NCBI GenBank assembly: GCA_963733935.1
Contig: CAVTEQ010000014.1
Coordinates: 186,001 to 250,000, forward strand
Reading direction: 5' to 3'
From: JAHFUA01 sp963733935
GTDB taxonomy: Bacteria; Acidobacteriota; Terriglobia; Terriglobales; Acidobacteriaceae
DNA length: 64,000 bases
Shown: positions 36,807-45,716 of the stretch, piece by piece
Position numbering within the stretch: the stretch's first letter is position 1
How the letters are laid out: every line of letters begins with the position of its first letter
Translations under genes and position numbers: made by a program
Notes under the pieces: generated by a model
The model's database searches: none
What the model was told of the DNA's origin: nothing
What the model saw: only the letters and a program-made list of their open reading frames with translations

Positions 36807-38392
36807 GCTCTGGGCCGGATCGGCTGATTAATTTCGGCTCCCGCAAAGCATCCTCTCTGGCGTTCTCGACTGCACTTGTTTTCAGTTTGGCGCTGGCCGG
36901 TTGCACGGTCGGCCCGCGCTACTCCCGTCCACAAGCCCCTGCGGCGCCGGAGTACAAAGAAACTCCTCCTAACTGGAAGCAAGCGCAGCCCGCCGACCAG
37001 ATCGCCCGCGGCAAATGGTGGGAGATTTTCCAAGACCCGCAGTTGAATGCGCTGGAGGAGCAGGTCAGCGTCTCCAACCAGACGATTAAAGCCGCGCTGG
37101 CACAGTTCCAGCAGGCCCGGGCGCTGGTGCGCTTGAATCGCGCCGATCTTTATCCCACGGTGACGGCGGGCGCCTCCGCGTCGCGCCACCGTTTGTCGCT
37201 CAATAGTCCGGTGACCGGGACGACAACCAACTACACCGACCTGGTGCTGCCCGCGGACCTGACCTATGAAGCGGATGTTTTTGGAAGGGTCCGACGAACC
37301 GTCGAGGCCGCCCGTGCCAATGCCCAGGCCAGCGCCGCCGACCTTGAATCGGTTTCGCTGAGCCTGCACGCCGAGCTTGCCGCCGACTACCTTCAACTGC
37401 GCACCTTCGATGCGGAAGAACAGCTCTTGAATGACAACGTGGTTGCATTCGAAAGGGCGCTGGAGCTGACCCAGAACCGCTATAAGGGCGGCGTCGCCTC
37501 GGCCGTCGATGTGGCCCAGGCGCAAACGCAGCTCGAGACCACGCGCGCGCAGGCCATCGACATCATGGTCCAGCGGCAGCAACTCGAACATGCCATCGCC
37601 GCCCTCACCGGACAGCCGGCATCGAGCTTCAGCATTCCCGCTGCGCCGTGGAGCGCGCCTCCGCCCGCCATCCCGCCGGGACTGCCTTCGGACCTGCTGG
37701 AGCGCCGCCCCGATGTGGCTTCCGCCGAGCGCCACATTGCCGCCGCGAACGCACAAATCGGCGTGGCTCGCGCCGCCTATTTTCCCCAAGTAACGCTGAA
37801 CGCCACCGCAGGATATGAGAGCGGCTCGATCACCAACTGGCTGACCGGCCCCAGCGGCTTTGCCGCTGCTGGAATCTCGGCGCTGGTTACGGTTTTCGAC
37901 GCCGGTCGGCGGCGCGCCGGAGTCGAGCAGGCACAAGCTGTCTATGACCAAACCGTTGCCGGCTATCGCCAGACGGTCTTGACCGCCTTCGAAGAAGTGG
38001 AAGACAACCTCGCGGCCTTGCGCATCCTGCAAAACGAAGCCCAGACCCAGGAGGACGCCGTCGCTGCCGCCGAACATTCGCTCGAGCTTTCTAACAATCG
38101 CTACAAAGGCGGAGTGGTGACCTACCTGGAAGTGATCACCGCGCAGAGCATAGCTTTGAACAATCAGCGCGCCGCCGTCGACATCCTGCGCCGGCGAATG
38201 AATGCCACCGTGCTGCTGATCAAAGCATTGGGCGGAGGCTGGAACGCATCGAGCTTACCAACCGTATCCAGCAATCCCAGTCAGCAGAGCAGGATTGCAC
38301 TAGCCTGCGAGCGAGAACAACTAAACAGCCAGAGTGATCGGCTAAATCACTGGCTGGCTGATTGCGGGGGGCTGGTGACATCGACCAGGTAA
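36803..38392 (+). CDS. NodT-type efflux outer-membrane lipoprotein (TolC family)
   Basis: The start is a GTG overlapping the adaptor stop (GTGA at 36803-36806). A lipoprotein signal is clear (SLALAGC, then TVGPRYSRPQAP). Two outer-membrane-efflux repeats follow, with NRYKGGV motifs at about residues 230 and 432, and ERRPDVASAERHIAAANAQIG. The natural end of this family should be near ALGGGW. The last ~35 residues run through bases that, on the other strand, belong to a decayed gene at 38347-38541. The C-terminal tail is therefore probably acquired read-through. Confidence 0.92.
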   Translation: MSSGPDRLINFGSRKASSLAFSTALVFSLALAGCTVGPRYSRPQAPAAPEYKETPPNWKQAQPADQIARGKWWEIFQDPQLNALEEQVSVSNQTIKAALAQFQQARALVRLNRADLYPTVTAGASASRHRLSLNSPVTGTTTNYTDLVLPADLTYEADVFGRVRRTVEAARANAQASAADLESVSLSLHAELAADYLQLRTFDAEEQLLNDNVVAFERALELTQNRYKGGVASAVDVAQAQTQLETTRAQAIDIMVQRQQLEHAIAALTGQPASSFSIPAAPWSAPPPAIPPGLPSDLLERRPDVASAERHIAAANAQIGVARAAYFPQVTLNATAGYESGSITNWLTGPSGFAAAGISALVTVFDAGRRRAGVEQAQAVYDQTVAGYRQTVLTAFEEVEDNLAALRILQNEAQTQEDAVAAAEHSLELSNNRYKGGVVTYLEVITAQSIALNNQRAAVDILRRRMNATVLLIKALGGGWNASSLPTVSSNPSQQSRIALACEREQLNSQSDRLNHWLADCGGLVTSTR

Positions 38393-38718
38393 GCCATCTG
38401 CGTGCTCGTCACCACGAGCAGTTGCTTCCCTTCCGCGCAAAACTTGCTCACCGCAACCGACGCTGGAAAATTCAGTTCTGCCCGTTTTGCTCCCGACGCA
38501 AGCCCTGACTCGTTTTCGAGCGATAGCAGCCCATTGCATTCTCAATACTAGGACAGGAGCTGACCGACTTTGCGCATCTGCTCGGCGAAACGTTTGGGGT
38601 TATAGGCCGATGGGTTTTCCAGTTGCTGAAACAGGCCGGAGATGGTCTGCCGGATCGCCTGCCCGCTGGCCACATGCTGATTGCGGGCAAAGGCGATGAA
38701 CAGCGAATCGAGCGCCAT
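38347..38718 (-). pseudogene. degenerate gene with propeller-like C-terminus
   Basis: From ATG 38718 one frame reads 56 codons (MALDSLFIAFARNQ to RKVGQLLS), stops at TAG 38550-38548, hits a second stop (TGA at 38544), and then continues in the same frame for 64 codons. That second part (VAVSKFCAEGKQLLVVTSTQ, then AYLVDVTS) looks like the last blade of a WD40/YncE-like propeller. It ends at 38347, inside the 3' end of the efflux gene on the other strand. The two pieces may belong to one decayed gene or be unrelated. The ATG shares its A with the end of tRNA-Lys. Confidence 0.4.
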
Positions 38719-38793
38719 GGTGAGCGCGGCAGGATTCGAACCTGCGACCCATGCCTTAAAAGGGCATTGCTCTACCGACTGAGCTACGCGCCC
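38718..38793 (-). tRNA. tRNA-Lys (anticodon UUU)
   Basis: A 76-nt cloverleaf can be drawn, with acceptor stem GGGCGCG/CGCGCTC (one G-U pair). The D arm contains GCTCAGTCGGTAGAGC, the anticodon loop is CTTTTAA with TTT at 34-36, and the T arm is GCAGGTTCGAATCCTGC. The 3' CCA is encoded. Anticodon UUU reads AAA/AAG lysine codons. lysS lies 10 kb away on the other strand. Confidence 0.95.
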
Positions 38794-38814
38794 ACAGCAC
38801 TTGATTCTACAGCA

Positions 38815-38838
38815 CTTGCCGCCTTCTCGGGCGGCAAG
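38815..38838 (-). terminator. strong hairpin downstream of the TonB receptor gene
   Basis: A perfect 9-bp stem (CTTGCCGCC / GGCGGCAAG) encloses a 6-base loop between the receptor stop at 38892 and tRNA-Lys. No U-run follows on the minus strand, so it is a terminator-like or processing hairpin. Confidence 0.45.
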
Positions 38839-38891
38839 GTCTGACCCAAGTTCTGACCCAAGGCTTCCAGATACCTCCCCTGCGCCGACAA

Positions 38892-41800
38892 TTAGAACTG
38901 GGCTTTCAGCATGAATTGGAACTGACGAGGCGTGCCCATACCGACCGGGGTTGGGTTCAAGGGCGATTGGATCAAGCCGAAGCTGGAATCCGAAATGTTG
39001 CCGTCCGGAGAGGCATAGAGCGCTTTGTTGAAGACGTTGAACACTTCCGCCCGGAAGTGAAGCTGGAGTTGTTCTCGAATCGGAATGCGCTTGGCCAGTC
39101 CCATGTCACTTTGCCAGACCCCGCGACTTCGCAGGAAATTGCGCGGTACGTCTCCGAAAGTACCCGCAGCCGGGGCCGCGAAAGCTGTGGGATTGAAGTT
39201 CCCGCCGGACAAATACAAGGGAACGCCAGCAACGAGGTTCGGACGCTGATCGCTGTTATTGCCGTCCGGCCCTGTACGATTCACTATAACGTTCACCGGA
39301 AAGCCAGTATGGGCGGTAAAAATCGTACTGAAAGACCACGAGCCGAACATTGCGCGCAACGCTCCCGGCTCATTCAAATAAGCTTTGCCGGGACCAAAAG
39401 GCAGCTCCCAAACCCCATTGGCGTTGAACACATGGCGGGCATCAAAGGCGCCGCTGGCGCGCTCAGCGCACGGGGCGCTTGCAGGCGGGCAGGAAACATT
39501 CTGCGGAGTGATGGAATCGCCGTCGCCGCTGCCGTTAGAATCGTCGTCGATTTCGTGCGACCACATGTAGTACGCGGAGAACAGCAGGCCCCGCGTGAAG
39601 GAGCGCTTCACACCCACGGAAAGTCCTTCGTAGGAGCTGTTGCCGATGGTGCCTCGCCAACTAACCTGTCCGAAGGCCGGGTAAGGACGCAGGCCTGTCA
39701 CCAAGTCCTTGACATTAACGTAAGACAGGCTGAGCAGATGGGTGCCTTCGCTTCCCACATAGGCGATCGTACCCACAAAATCGGCGGGCAGAGCTTGCTC
39801 GACAGAAAGGCCCCACTGGGTGACATAGGTATCCTTGCGTCGCCGTTGTTCAGCATTCGGGGTAATGCTAACCGTACCGGCGCCGCTGACAGGGTTACCG
39901 CCGGGTCCTACTGCGATGGGATAGGGCACACCAGTTAGCGTGTAATTGATCACCTCGTTTTTGTCAGGAAGATTTTGGTCGTCGAGCTGGCCATCCTCGT
40001 GATAAATCCCGAAGCCACTGCGAATCACGGTCTTCCCACCGAACCTTGCCGGCGCCCAGGCAAAGGCGACCCGCGGATCGATATCCCCGTAATTGGGCTG
40101 CCCGAAGCTGGCGCCCACTCCGCAATATCCCTGCGGACCGCAAGTGGCGAAATCGAATGGATTCCCGCGCCCTTGCACCTCGTGAAAGACGTTGAAGAAG
40201 CTGTAGCGGGCGCCCAAATTCAATGTGAAATTCGACCGCAGCTTAATTTCGTCCTGGAGATAGCCGAAGTATTGCGTCTTGCGCAGACCATTGACAGGAA
40301 GCGTTCCCGTCAGCTTGGCCTGGTCCGCAACGTCCGCCGCAAAGCCGGCCAGGGTGTTGAAAGTGATCGTCCCAAAGGTGCTGCTGCCCTGGTTCATTTG
40401 AATACGGCGAACCTCGGCTCCGGCTTTGACCACGTGTTTCCCCTTGACCCAGGTTAGGTCGTCGATTCCGGAAAAAGAATTGCCCGCGCCGGTGCTGACG
40501 CGACCGTTATTCAACGTGGTAAAGCCCGAGACCGTAATGGCATAAAGCGATCCAGTCTGGTTAAGGAAAGCGGTGTTCGCGGTGCTGCGATTAAAACCAA
40601 ATTTCACCTGGTTGAGCAAGGTCGGAGAAAAGACGTGCGTCAGGGCGATCGTGCTATTGACCGGATCGGAGGTGAGTTGCTCCCGTCCATTGAGGTACTG
40701 AGAGGTGATTGGCGAGTACGGGATAGTGCTTACCGCTAGGTCGATATTCGCCCGGACAAAAATTGCGGTCGCGTCGGAGAAGCGATGGTCGATACGGAAC
40801 ATACCCGAGTTTTCCTCGCCCACCTGCCGGCCTTCGCCCACGAATTGGGCTATGTTCGGACTAATCAGCGTCTGCCCTTGGGGGTACGCATTGATGATGG
40901 GAGCAAGCTGTGGCGACTGTGCCAACACCTGCGCGCGGAAGCTGGCGCTCGGCACATAACCGACGAGCGTCTGACCGAGATCCTGCCGATAACCTTCGTA
41001 GGCGGCGAAGAAAAAGGTCCTATTCCTGACAATAGGTCCGCCCACAGACCCACCAAACTGATTCAAGTGGAAGGGTGGCTGGTGGTGCGGATTCAGTGCA
41101 TCAATGGGTTCCAAGGCGTCAAACATCCGGTTGCGAATGAATTCGTAGGCGTCCCCGTGAAAGCGATTCGTGCCGGAGGGTGAAGCAACGGCCAACTGTC
41201 CCCCTCCCGTGCCTCCCGACTCTGCGGTCGCCAGCATGGGGTCGACGCGAAACTCCTGGATGGTATCGATCGGAATGGCCAGGCGGACGTAAGGTTGCTG
41301 GGCCTGATTGATAATATTGGTGGCATCGACACCGTCGTAGGTGAAGTTGTTGTCGTCGCGGCCTCGGCCGGCAAAGCGAATCGAGCGTTGGTTGCCGCCG
41401 CCGCTGCTGCCGCTGGTGTCAACCGCACCCGGACCGAGGGCGGTCAAGGTGGCCCAATTCTGCCCGTTCAAGGGAAGCTCCTCAGCCTGCTTGCGCTCAA
41501 TATCTGTGCCCAAGGTGTTATTGGTCTGATCCAGAGATTGCGGAACGCCAGAAACTTCGACTTGCTCCGCCGTTCCTGCTACCTGCAGAGTTACATTCAA
41601 GGTGCGAGTTTGCCCCAGATTTTGAGCCACACCTTCGAAGCGCAACGACTTGAAGCCAGGATGGCTGAAGGTGATGACATAGGTTCCAACTGGCAGCTCG
41701 GGTATGTCGTAGGTTCCGCTGGCAGAGGAGACAGCCTCGCGACGAAGGCCGGTATCATTTTGGAGCGCAAGCACTTTCACTTTCGGCAAGACTCGCCCGG

Positions 41801-41960
41801 AGGAGTCGGCCACGGTGCCGTTCACCGCGCTGCGGTCCTTTTGCGCAAAGGAGGCCGAAATCAGGCAGAAGATGATGCCGAGCTCGGCAAGAAATCGTGC
41901 GCATCGTCCCGGAGCTATCTTTTCGCGGAGTTGGCGTCCTCGCATCACTTCTCGACGCAC
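38892..41960 (-). CDS. TonB-dependent receptor, Oar-like, with carboxypeptidase regulatory-like domain
   Basis: This outer-membrane transporter of 1022 residues starts at GTG 41960, backed by AAGGAGG five bases upstream. After a signal sequence (IIFCLISASFAQ) comes a beta-sandwich domain (NGTVADSSGRVLPKVKV to VTLQVAG), then a plug region (LDQTNNTLGTDIERKQAEELPLNG). A long barrel ends in FRAEVFNVFNKALY and a terminal aromatic residue (LKAQF). Oar-like receptors are abundant in Acidobacteriota and are assumed to import large organic ligands; the ligand is unknown. The phosphoesterase gene upstream has its own terminator, so the receptor is probably a separate unit. Confidence 0.92.
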   Translation of the reverse strand: MRREVMRGRQLREKIAPGRCARFLAELGIIFCLISASFAQKDRSAVNGTVADSSGRVLPKVKVLALQNDTGLRREAVSSASGTYDIPELPVGTYVITFSHPGFKSLRFEGVAQNLGQTRTLNVTLQVAGTAEQVEVSGVPQSLDQTNNTLGTDIERKQAEELPLNGQNWATLTALGPGAVDTSGSSGGGNQRSIRFAGRGRDDNNFTYDGVDATNIINQAQQPYVRLAIPIDTIQEFRVDPMLATAESGGTGGGQLAVASPSGTNRFHGDAYEFIRNRMFDALEPIDALNPHHQPPFHLNQFGGSVGGPIVRNRTFFFAAYEGYRQDLGQTLVGYVPSASFRAQVLAQSPQLAPIINAYPQGQTLISPNIAQFVGEGRQVGEENSGMFRIDHRFSDATAIFVRANIDLAVSTIPYSPITSQYLNGREQLTSDPVNSTIALTHVFSPTLLNQVKFGFNRSTANTAFLNQTGSLYAITVSGFTTLNNGRVSTGAGNSFSGIDDLTWVKGKHVVKAGAEVRRIQMNQGSSTFGTITFNTLAGFAADVADQAKLTGTLPVNGLRKTQYFGYLQDEIKLRSNFTLNLGARYSFFNVFHEVQGRGNPFDFATCGPQGYCGVGASFGQPNYGDIDPRVAFAWAPARFGGKTVIRSGFGIYHEDGQLDDQNLPDKNEVINYTLTGVPYPIAVGPGGNPVSGAGTVSITPNAEQRRRKDTYVTQWGLSVEQALPADFVGTIAYVGSEGTHLLSLSYVNVKDLVTGLRPYPAFGQVSWRGTIGNSSYEGLSVGVKRSFTRGLLFSAYYMWSHEIDDDSNGSGDGDSITPQNVSCPPASAPCAERASGAFDARHVFNANGVWELPFGPGKAYLNEPGALRAMFGSWSFSTIFTAHTGFPVNVIVNRTGPDGNNSDQRPNLVAGVPLYLSGGNFNPTAFAAPAAGTFGDVPRNFLRSRGVWQSDMGLAKRIPIREQLQLHFRAEVFNVFNKALYASPDGNISDSSFGLIQSPLNPTPVGMGTPRQFQFMLKAQF

Positions 41961-42055
41961 ACAAGCCTCCTTATGAACCTTCTTTGCCGATCTGTGTTCG
42001 CCGGGCGCACAATCATATGCATCTCTCGCTCATTAACGCCTTTAATTCAGAAAAC

Positions 42056-42086
42056 GGGTCCGTTCCGGGCCTTCCAGAACGGACCC
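42056..42086 (-). terminator. intrinsic terminator of the first propeller-phosphoesterase gene
   Basis: A 10-bp perfect stem (GGGTCCGTTC / GAACGGACCC on the minus strand) with an 11-base loop is followed by a GTTTT tract. It lies 12 bases after the stop at 42098 and separates that gene from the TonB receptor. Confidence 0.8.
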
Positions 42087-42097
42087 CAGTTTAGCTG

Positions 42098-45000
42098 TTA
42101 GTCATCGAGATCGCGAGGCGCCGGGCTGTTCACCAGCCGCAGCGCGTCGCGATAGAGGCTGGCCTGCTGGTTCTTGTAGCTGGCCGAACCCAGATGGTGT
42201 TTCTTGGCTCCCTGCTTGTGCAGTTCATCCGCCTGCATGGAAAGACGCGCGAGTGCACCCAAGCGGAAGCTGTCGCGATCGGGGCCGGAGGTGTCGAGCT
42301 TGGCGACCAACGCCCAGATCCGTTTGCCTTCCTTGCTCGGCCTGTACTGCGCCGTCACCGTCACCGGAACATCGCTGGCGGTGATGCCGTTGTATTGCGG
42401 CTGGAACATATCGCGCAGGTCGGTGGCAAACAGGTCGCCCAGATTGTTCGGCGGAAGGCCAAGCAGCAGCTCTTCCGTCTTCACAATCGAAGCGCTGATG
42501 TAGTGGCGCTTCGCAAGGTAGCCGGGCTTGGCATAGGGGCTGATGAGGATCAGTGGCGTACGGTGCGGGTGGATGTGATCCAGCGTGGACTGGGCGTCGT
42601 CGTAGGTCATGAAGATAGCACTGCCCTGGCCCGTGGTCGAGTTGTAGTACACCGGGCTCTTCATGATGTGATTGACCACCATGCCCAGACCAATGTCGCC
42701 GTCCGCCACTTCCTGCACCGGACCGTTGCTGACGATGGAACTACCGCCGGAGGTGTTTGGCGCTTGCAGGCCACCGGTGTGGTCATTGGGCTGGTAGATG
42801 TAGAGAAACTCGGGCAGAGTGCCTGCGCTCACCATGCGGTCGAAGTCCTGGATGAACTCCTTGGCGCGGCGCTGATCGGAGATGTTGAAGTTGTATCCAG
42901 GATAGTTGGTATCCAGGCGGGGCTCACCATTCGCATTCTTGCTGCCAAGAATCGCGAGGATCGGCAGCTTGAGGAAGTACGATTGGCCGAGACCCTGAGT
43001 CTGGGTTGTGACGTCGCCGAGATCGTTGATCGGGGTTTTGACGACGCAGGGCGCCCCGGGGAACGGTGAAGGACAGACCACCGGGCTGCTGGCGTCGAGC
43101 TGCGGAAACCCAGCGTTGCCGCTGGGCGGGTCGTCTTTCGTCGTCGGCTTGCTGGTACCGGTATCGGTGCCGCTGATGCGAATCAGCGCGCCGTAATCCT
43201 TGAAGCTGACGCCGTGACGGGCTGCGTTGTTGAAGATGTATCCGTTTTCGGGGTAATCCTCGGGTTCAAAGTTCTTGTTCACCAGCATACCGCGCCCCGA
43301 CTTCACCAGCAGGGTCTTCTCCGTGTAGTCGGAGGCGGTGCCGGAAGCGCAGAACTGGTGGCCGGCATCGCTTTCTTCCGAATTGGAGTAGTAGTTCACC
43401 GCGGTGGCGAACTTGGTGGACAACAGTTGCGTGTTCAGCGATACCCCGGTGTACTGAAGATTTGCGTAGGGATTGCCGTTCAGATCGTTAAAGGTGGTAC
43501 TGGCGAAATTGCCGAAGTGTCCCCCCTGATTGCCCAACATGGAATCAAACGTCTTGTTCTCGTGAATGATGAAGAAGACGTGCTTGATTTTCTTGGAGGG
43601 GCCGTCGCCCACGGGGACCACGCTGGTATCGAGATGTTTCTGCACCGCAAAGTTGTTGTGCAGCACATCCCGGTTGTCAGCGTCGACCGTTGACAGATCG
43701 ACCTTCTGTACCGATCCGAAGATGTAGTTGCTGTCGACACGCGAGTCCGACGCAAGGCCAGTGGGAGGGGGCGCGCTCGGGGCAGGAGTGGTCTTGGGAT
43801 TAATGTCCTCGCCGATGCCCTTGGCGTTCGCGACATAGAGATACCGTCCATCGGCACTCACCGTCAGGGCCGTTGGATACCAGTCAGTAGGGATACGCCC
43901 GACCAGCTTAGGCTCGTCCAGATCGCGCAGCTCGAGAACCGCCACCGAGTTTAGTCCAGCCTCGGCGACATACATCCATTTCTTGTCGGGCGAGACCGCA
44001 ATCGCATTGGGGTACGTGCCATGAACACGGAGGTGATCGTCGCGGTCGTGGTCGCCGCCGGTAACGAACACCGGAGAGAGATCCACATCTTCCAGCTTCC
44101 GCCCTCTCTTGAGATCGATCACGCCCAAGGCGTCGCTGTTGCTTTTCGTAACGAAGAGGAATTCCTCTCCGTGCCGACGGACGATAGCGGTCGCGGAGGG
44201 ATGGGTATCGCCCACGTTGCGCTTCGCATCCAGTTTATGGCCCTCGTAAACTGACCCCAGCAGGGATATCTGTGAGCCGTCACCGCCGGGGGCGCTGAGA
44301 ATCGAGACTGAGGACGTCAGGGGATTGGCGCCAGCGGTCTGCGTCTTGGGCACATAAAAGCCATCTGGCTGGTTGCCGCTGGACGCCAGAGCAGTCAAGG
44401 TCCCAGTGCCGTCGTAGGTCGCACCGAAGAACTTGTACTCGGTAACGCCCCAGTTGGAGACGGCGACTTGCTGCCCGTCGTGGCTGACGGAAACGCCATA
44501 GGGAAAATAGCCGACCGGGACTTGTGCCACGACCTTCTTTTGTGTCGTGTCGACCACGGCCAGGCTGTTATCCCCGTTGCAGGCCACGTAAAGGAACTTC
44601 TGGTCCGGACTGAGCGCCGATCCGGCAGGAAACGTAATCTTCGCGCCGCCACCGGAGAAGCCGGTTGGCACGAAGACGTTGGCGCCCGAGGTTGGGATGG
44701 CGTTGGCCGAGTAACTCGAGACAAACCCCTGGTTGTTGGGCGTGATGGGGAGGATCTTGATGCTCGCCGGGACACTGGGGGTGAGCACCCCGGTAGAGCT
44801 GATGTCGAAGATCTTCACGTCGTTGTCAGGGCCGCCGGACGCCCACAGCGTGTAGGGGCCGCTGCCGGAGACCTGCAGTCCGATGTAAAACAATCCAGTG
44901 CTCCTGAACTGGCTGACCACCGTCATGGTGGAGGTGTCGATCACTGACAGCGAGTAGCCGCCGGTATTGATGGTGCTCTGGTAGGAAGCGAATCCACCCT

Positions 45001-45415
45001 CGCGTTCATCATCGTTACTCGTGATCAGAAACTTACCGTCGGGAGTCAACACCACACCCAGTGGATTCATGCCCACTTGGATAGTCTGTCCCGCCGGCTT
45101 GGCGAAGGCTCCGCTCGGCAACACGCCGGCGAAGTAGCTCCCGAATTTGTTGGGACCGGCAAACAGCTCGGCACCGGCATACGCCCCGCTTTCGGAAGTG
45201 CCAAAGGTGGGGGCCGTGATCGTGCCCCAGTCGTGGGTGCTCACTTCAACTCGGCCGCCATCTCCATCATGGCGATTGTCGCGTTCGTGAGAATCTCCCG
45301 CGAACACGGTGGTACTGATGGCCACAAAAAGCAGAATCAAAAGGGATGTTCGCAGAACTCCTGTTTGCGCAGGAATGCCACAGGTATTGGCACGATTGCG
45401 GCTCGCGCTCCTCAT
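42098..45415 (-). CDS. secreted YncE-like beta-propeller / phosphoesterase fusion protein (1)
   Basis: The 1105-residue protein starts at ATG 45415, chosen for AAGGAGGT five bases upstream; the frame runs on to 45496. A signal peptide (LLILLFVAISTTVFAG) is followed by a YVTN/YncE-type propeller over about 70-620. Blades such as FLYVACNGDNSLAVVDT and YLYVANAKG are visible. A phosphoesterase domain of the PF04185 type begins with HVFFIIHENKTFDSMLG and has a late metal site in TYDDAQSTLDHIHPHR. Such proteins act outside the cytoplasm on phosphate esters. A Pho-box-like array is upstream. Family membership is firm; the substrate is unknown. Confidence 0.88.
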   Translation of the reverse strand: MRSASRNRANTCGIPAQTGVLRTSLLILLFVAISTTVFAGDSHERDNRHDGDGGRVEVSTHDWGTITAPTFGTSESGAYAGAELFAGPNKFGSYFAGVLPSGAFAKPAGQTIQVGMNPLGVVLTPDGKFLITSNDDEREGGFASYQSTINTGGYSLSVIDTSTMTVVSQFRSTGLFYIGLQVSGSGPYTLWASGGPDNDVKIFDISSTGVLTPSVPASIKILPITPNNQGFVSSYSANAIPTSGANVFVPTGFSGGGAKITFPAGSALSPDQKFLYVACNGDNSLAVVDTTQKKVVAQVPVGYFPYGVSVSHDGQQVAVSNWGVTEYKFFGATYDGTGTLTALASSGNQPDGFYVPKTQTAGANPLTSSVSILSAPGGDGSQISLLGSVYEGHKLDAKRNVGDTHPSATAIVRRHGEEFLFVTKSNSDALGVIDLKRGRKLEDVDLSPVFVTGGDHDRDDHLRVHGTYPNAIAVSPDKKWMYVAEAGLNSVAVLELRDLDEPKLVGRIPTDWYPTALTVSADGRYLYVANAKGIGEDINPKTTPAPSAPPPTGLASDSRVDSNYIFGSVQKVDLSTVDADNRDVLHNNFAVQKHLDTSVVPVGDGPSKKIKHVFFIIHENKTFDSMLGNQGGHFGNFASTTFNDLNGNPYANLQYTGVSLNTQLLSTKFATAVNYYSNSEESDAGHQFCASGTASDYTEKTLLVKSGRGMLVNKNFEPEDYPENGYIFNNAARHGVSFKDYGALIRISGTDTGTSKPTTKDDPPSGNAGFPQLDASSPVVCPSPFPGAPCVVKTPINDLGDVTTQTQGLGQSYFLKLPILAILGSKNANGEPRLDTNYPGYNFNISDQRRAKEFIQDFDRMVSAGTLPEFLYIYQPNDHTGGLQAPNTSGGSSIVSNGPVQEVADGDIGLGMVVNHIMKSPVYYNSTTGQGSAIFMTYDDAQSTLDHIHPHRTPLILISPYAKPGYLAKRHYISASIVKTEELLLGLPPNNLGDLFATDLRDMFQPQYNGITASDVPVTVTAQYRPSKEGKRIWALVAKLDTSGPDRDSFRLGALARLSMQADELHKQGAKKHHLGSASYKNQQASLYRDALRLVNSPAPRDLDD

Positions 45416-45612
45416 GGGAGACCTCCTTGGCGATAGGAAAAAGGTTGTGGGGCCTGGGGAGAACAGAAGCGCGTGAAACTCACCCCAACTTCTCACCGGC
45501 CGGAACCGCGGGGGAGACGAGGCGTTGCGGCCTTCAGCGTCCGGGGAAGTTTCACACCTTCCCGGCGTGAGTTACACGACGTATGAGTTTTCGCTTACGG
45601 TATTTCTAAGCG

Positions 45613-45641
45613 ATGAAAGAACCGTTAAAACTGGGTGAAAG
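45613..45641 (-). promoter_or_regulatory. Pho-box-like triple heptamer upstream of phosphoesterase gene 1
   Basis: On the minus strand three heptamers, CTTTCAC, TTTTAAC and CTTTCAT, are spaced by exactly four bases each (11-base period). They lie about 200 bases before the start codon. The same arrangement precedes the paralogue at 48686-48714. Period and core resemble PhoB/PhoP boxes, which fits a phosphoesterase. The rest of the 300-bp gap shows only the ribosome-binding site AAGGAGGT at 45421-45428. Confidence 0.5.
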
Positions 45642-45716
45642 CTCTGGCTGAACAGCTTGGCCATTTCCAACTGGCAAAAGGGGGACCGGCACATTTTGTC
45701 CCGGTCCCCCTATCCG

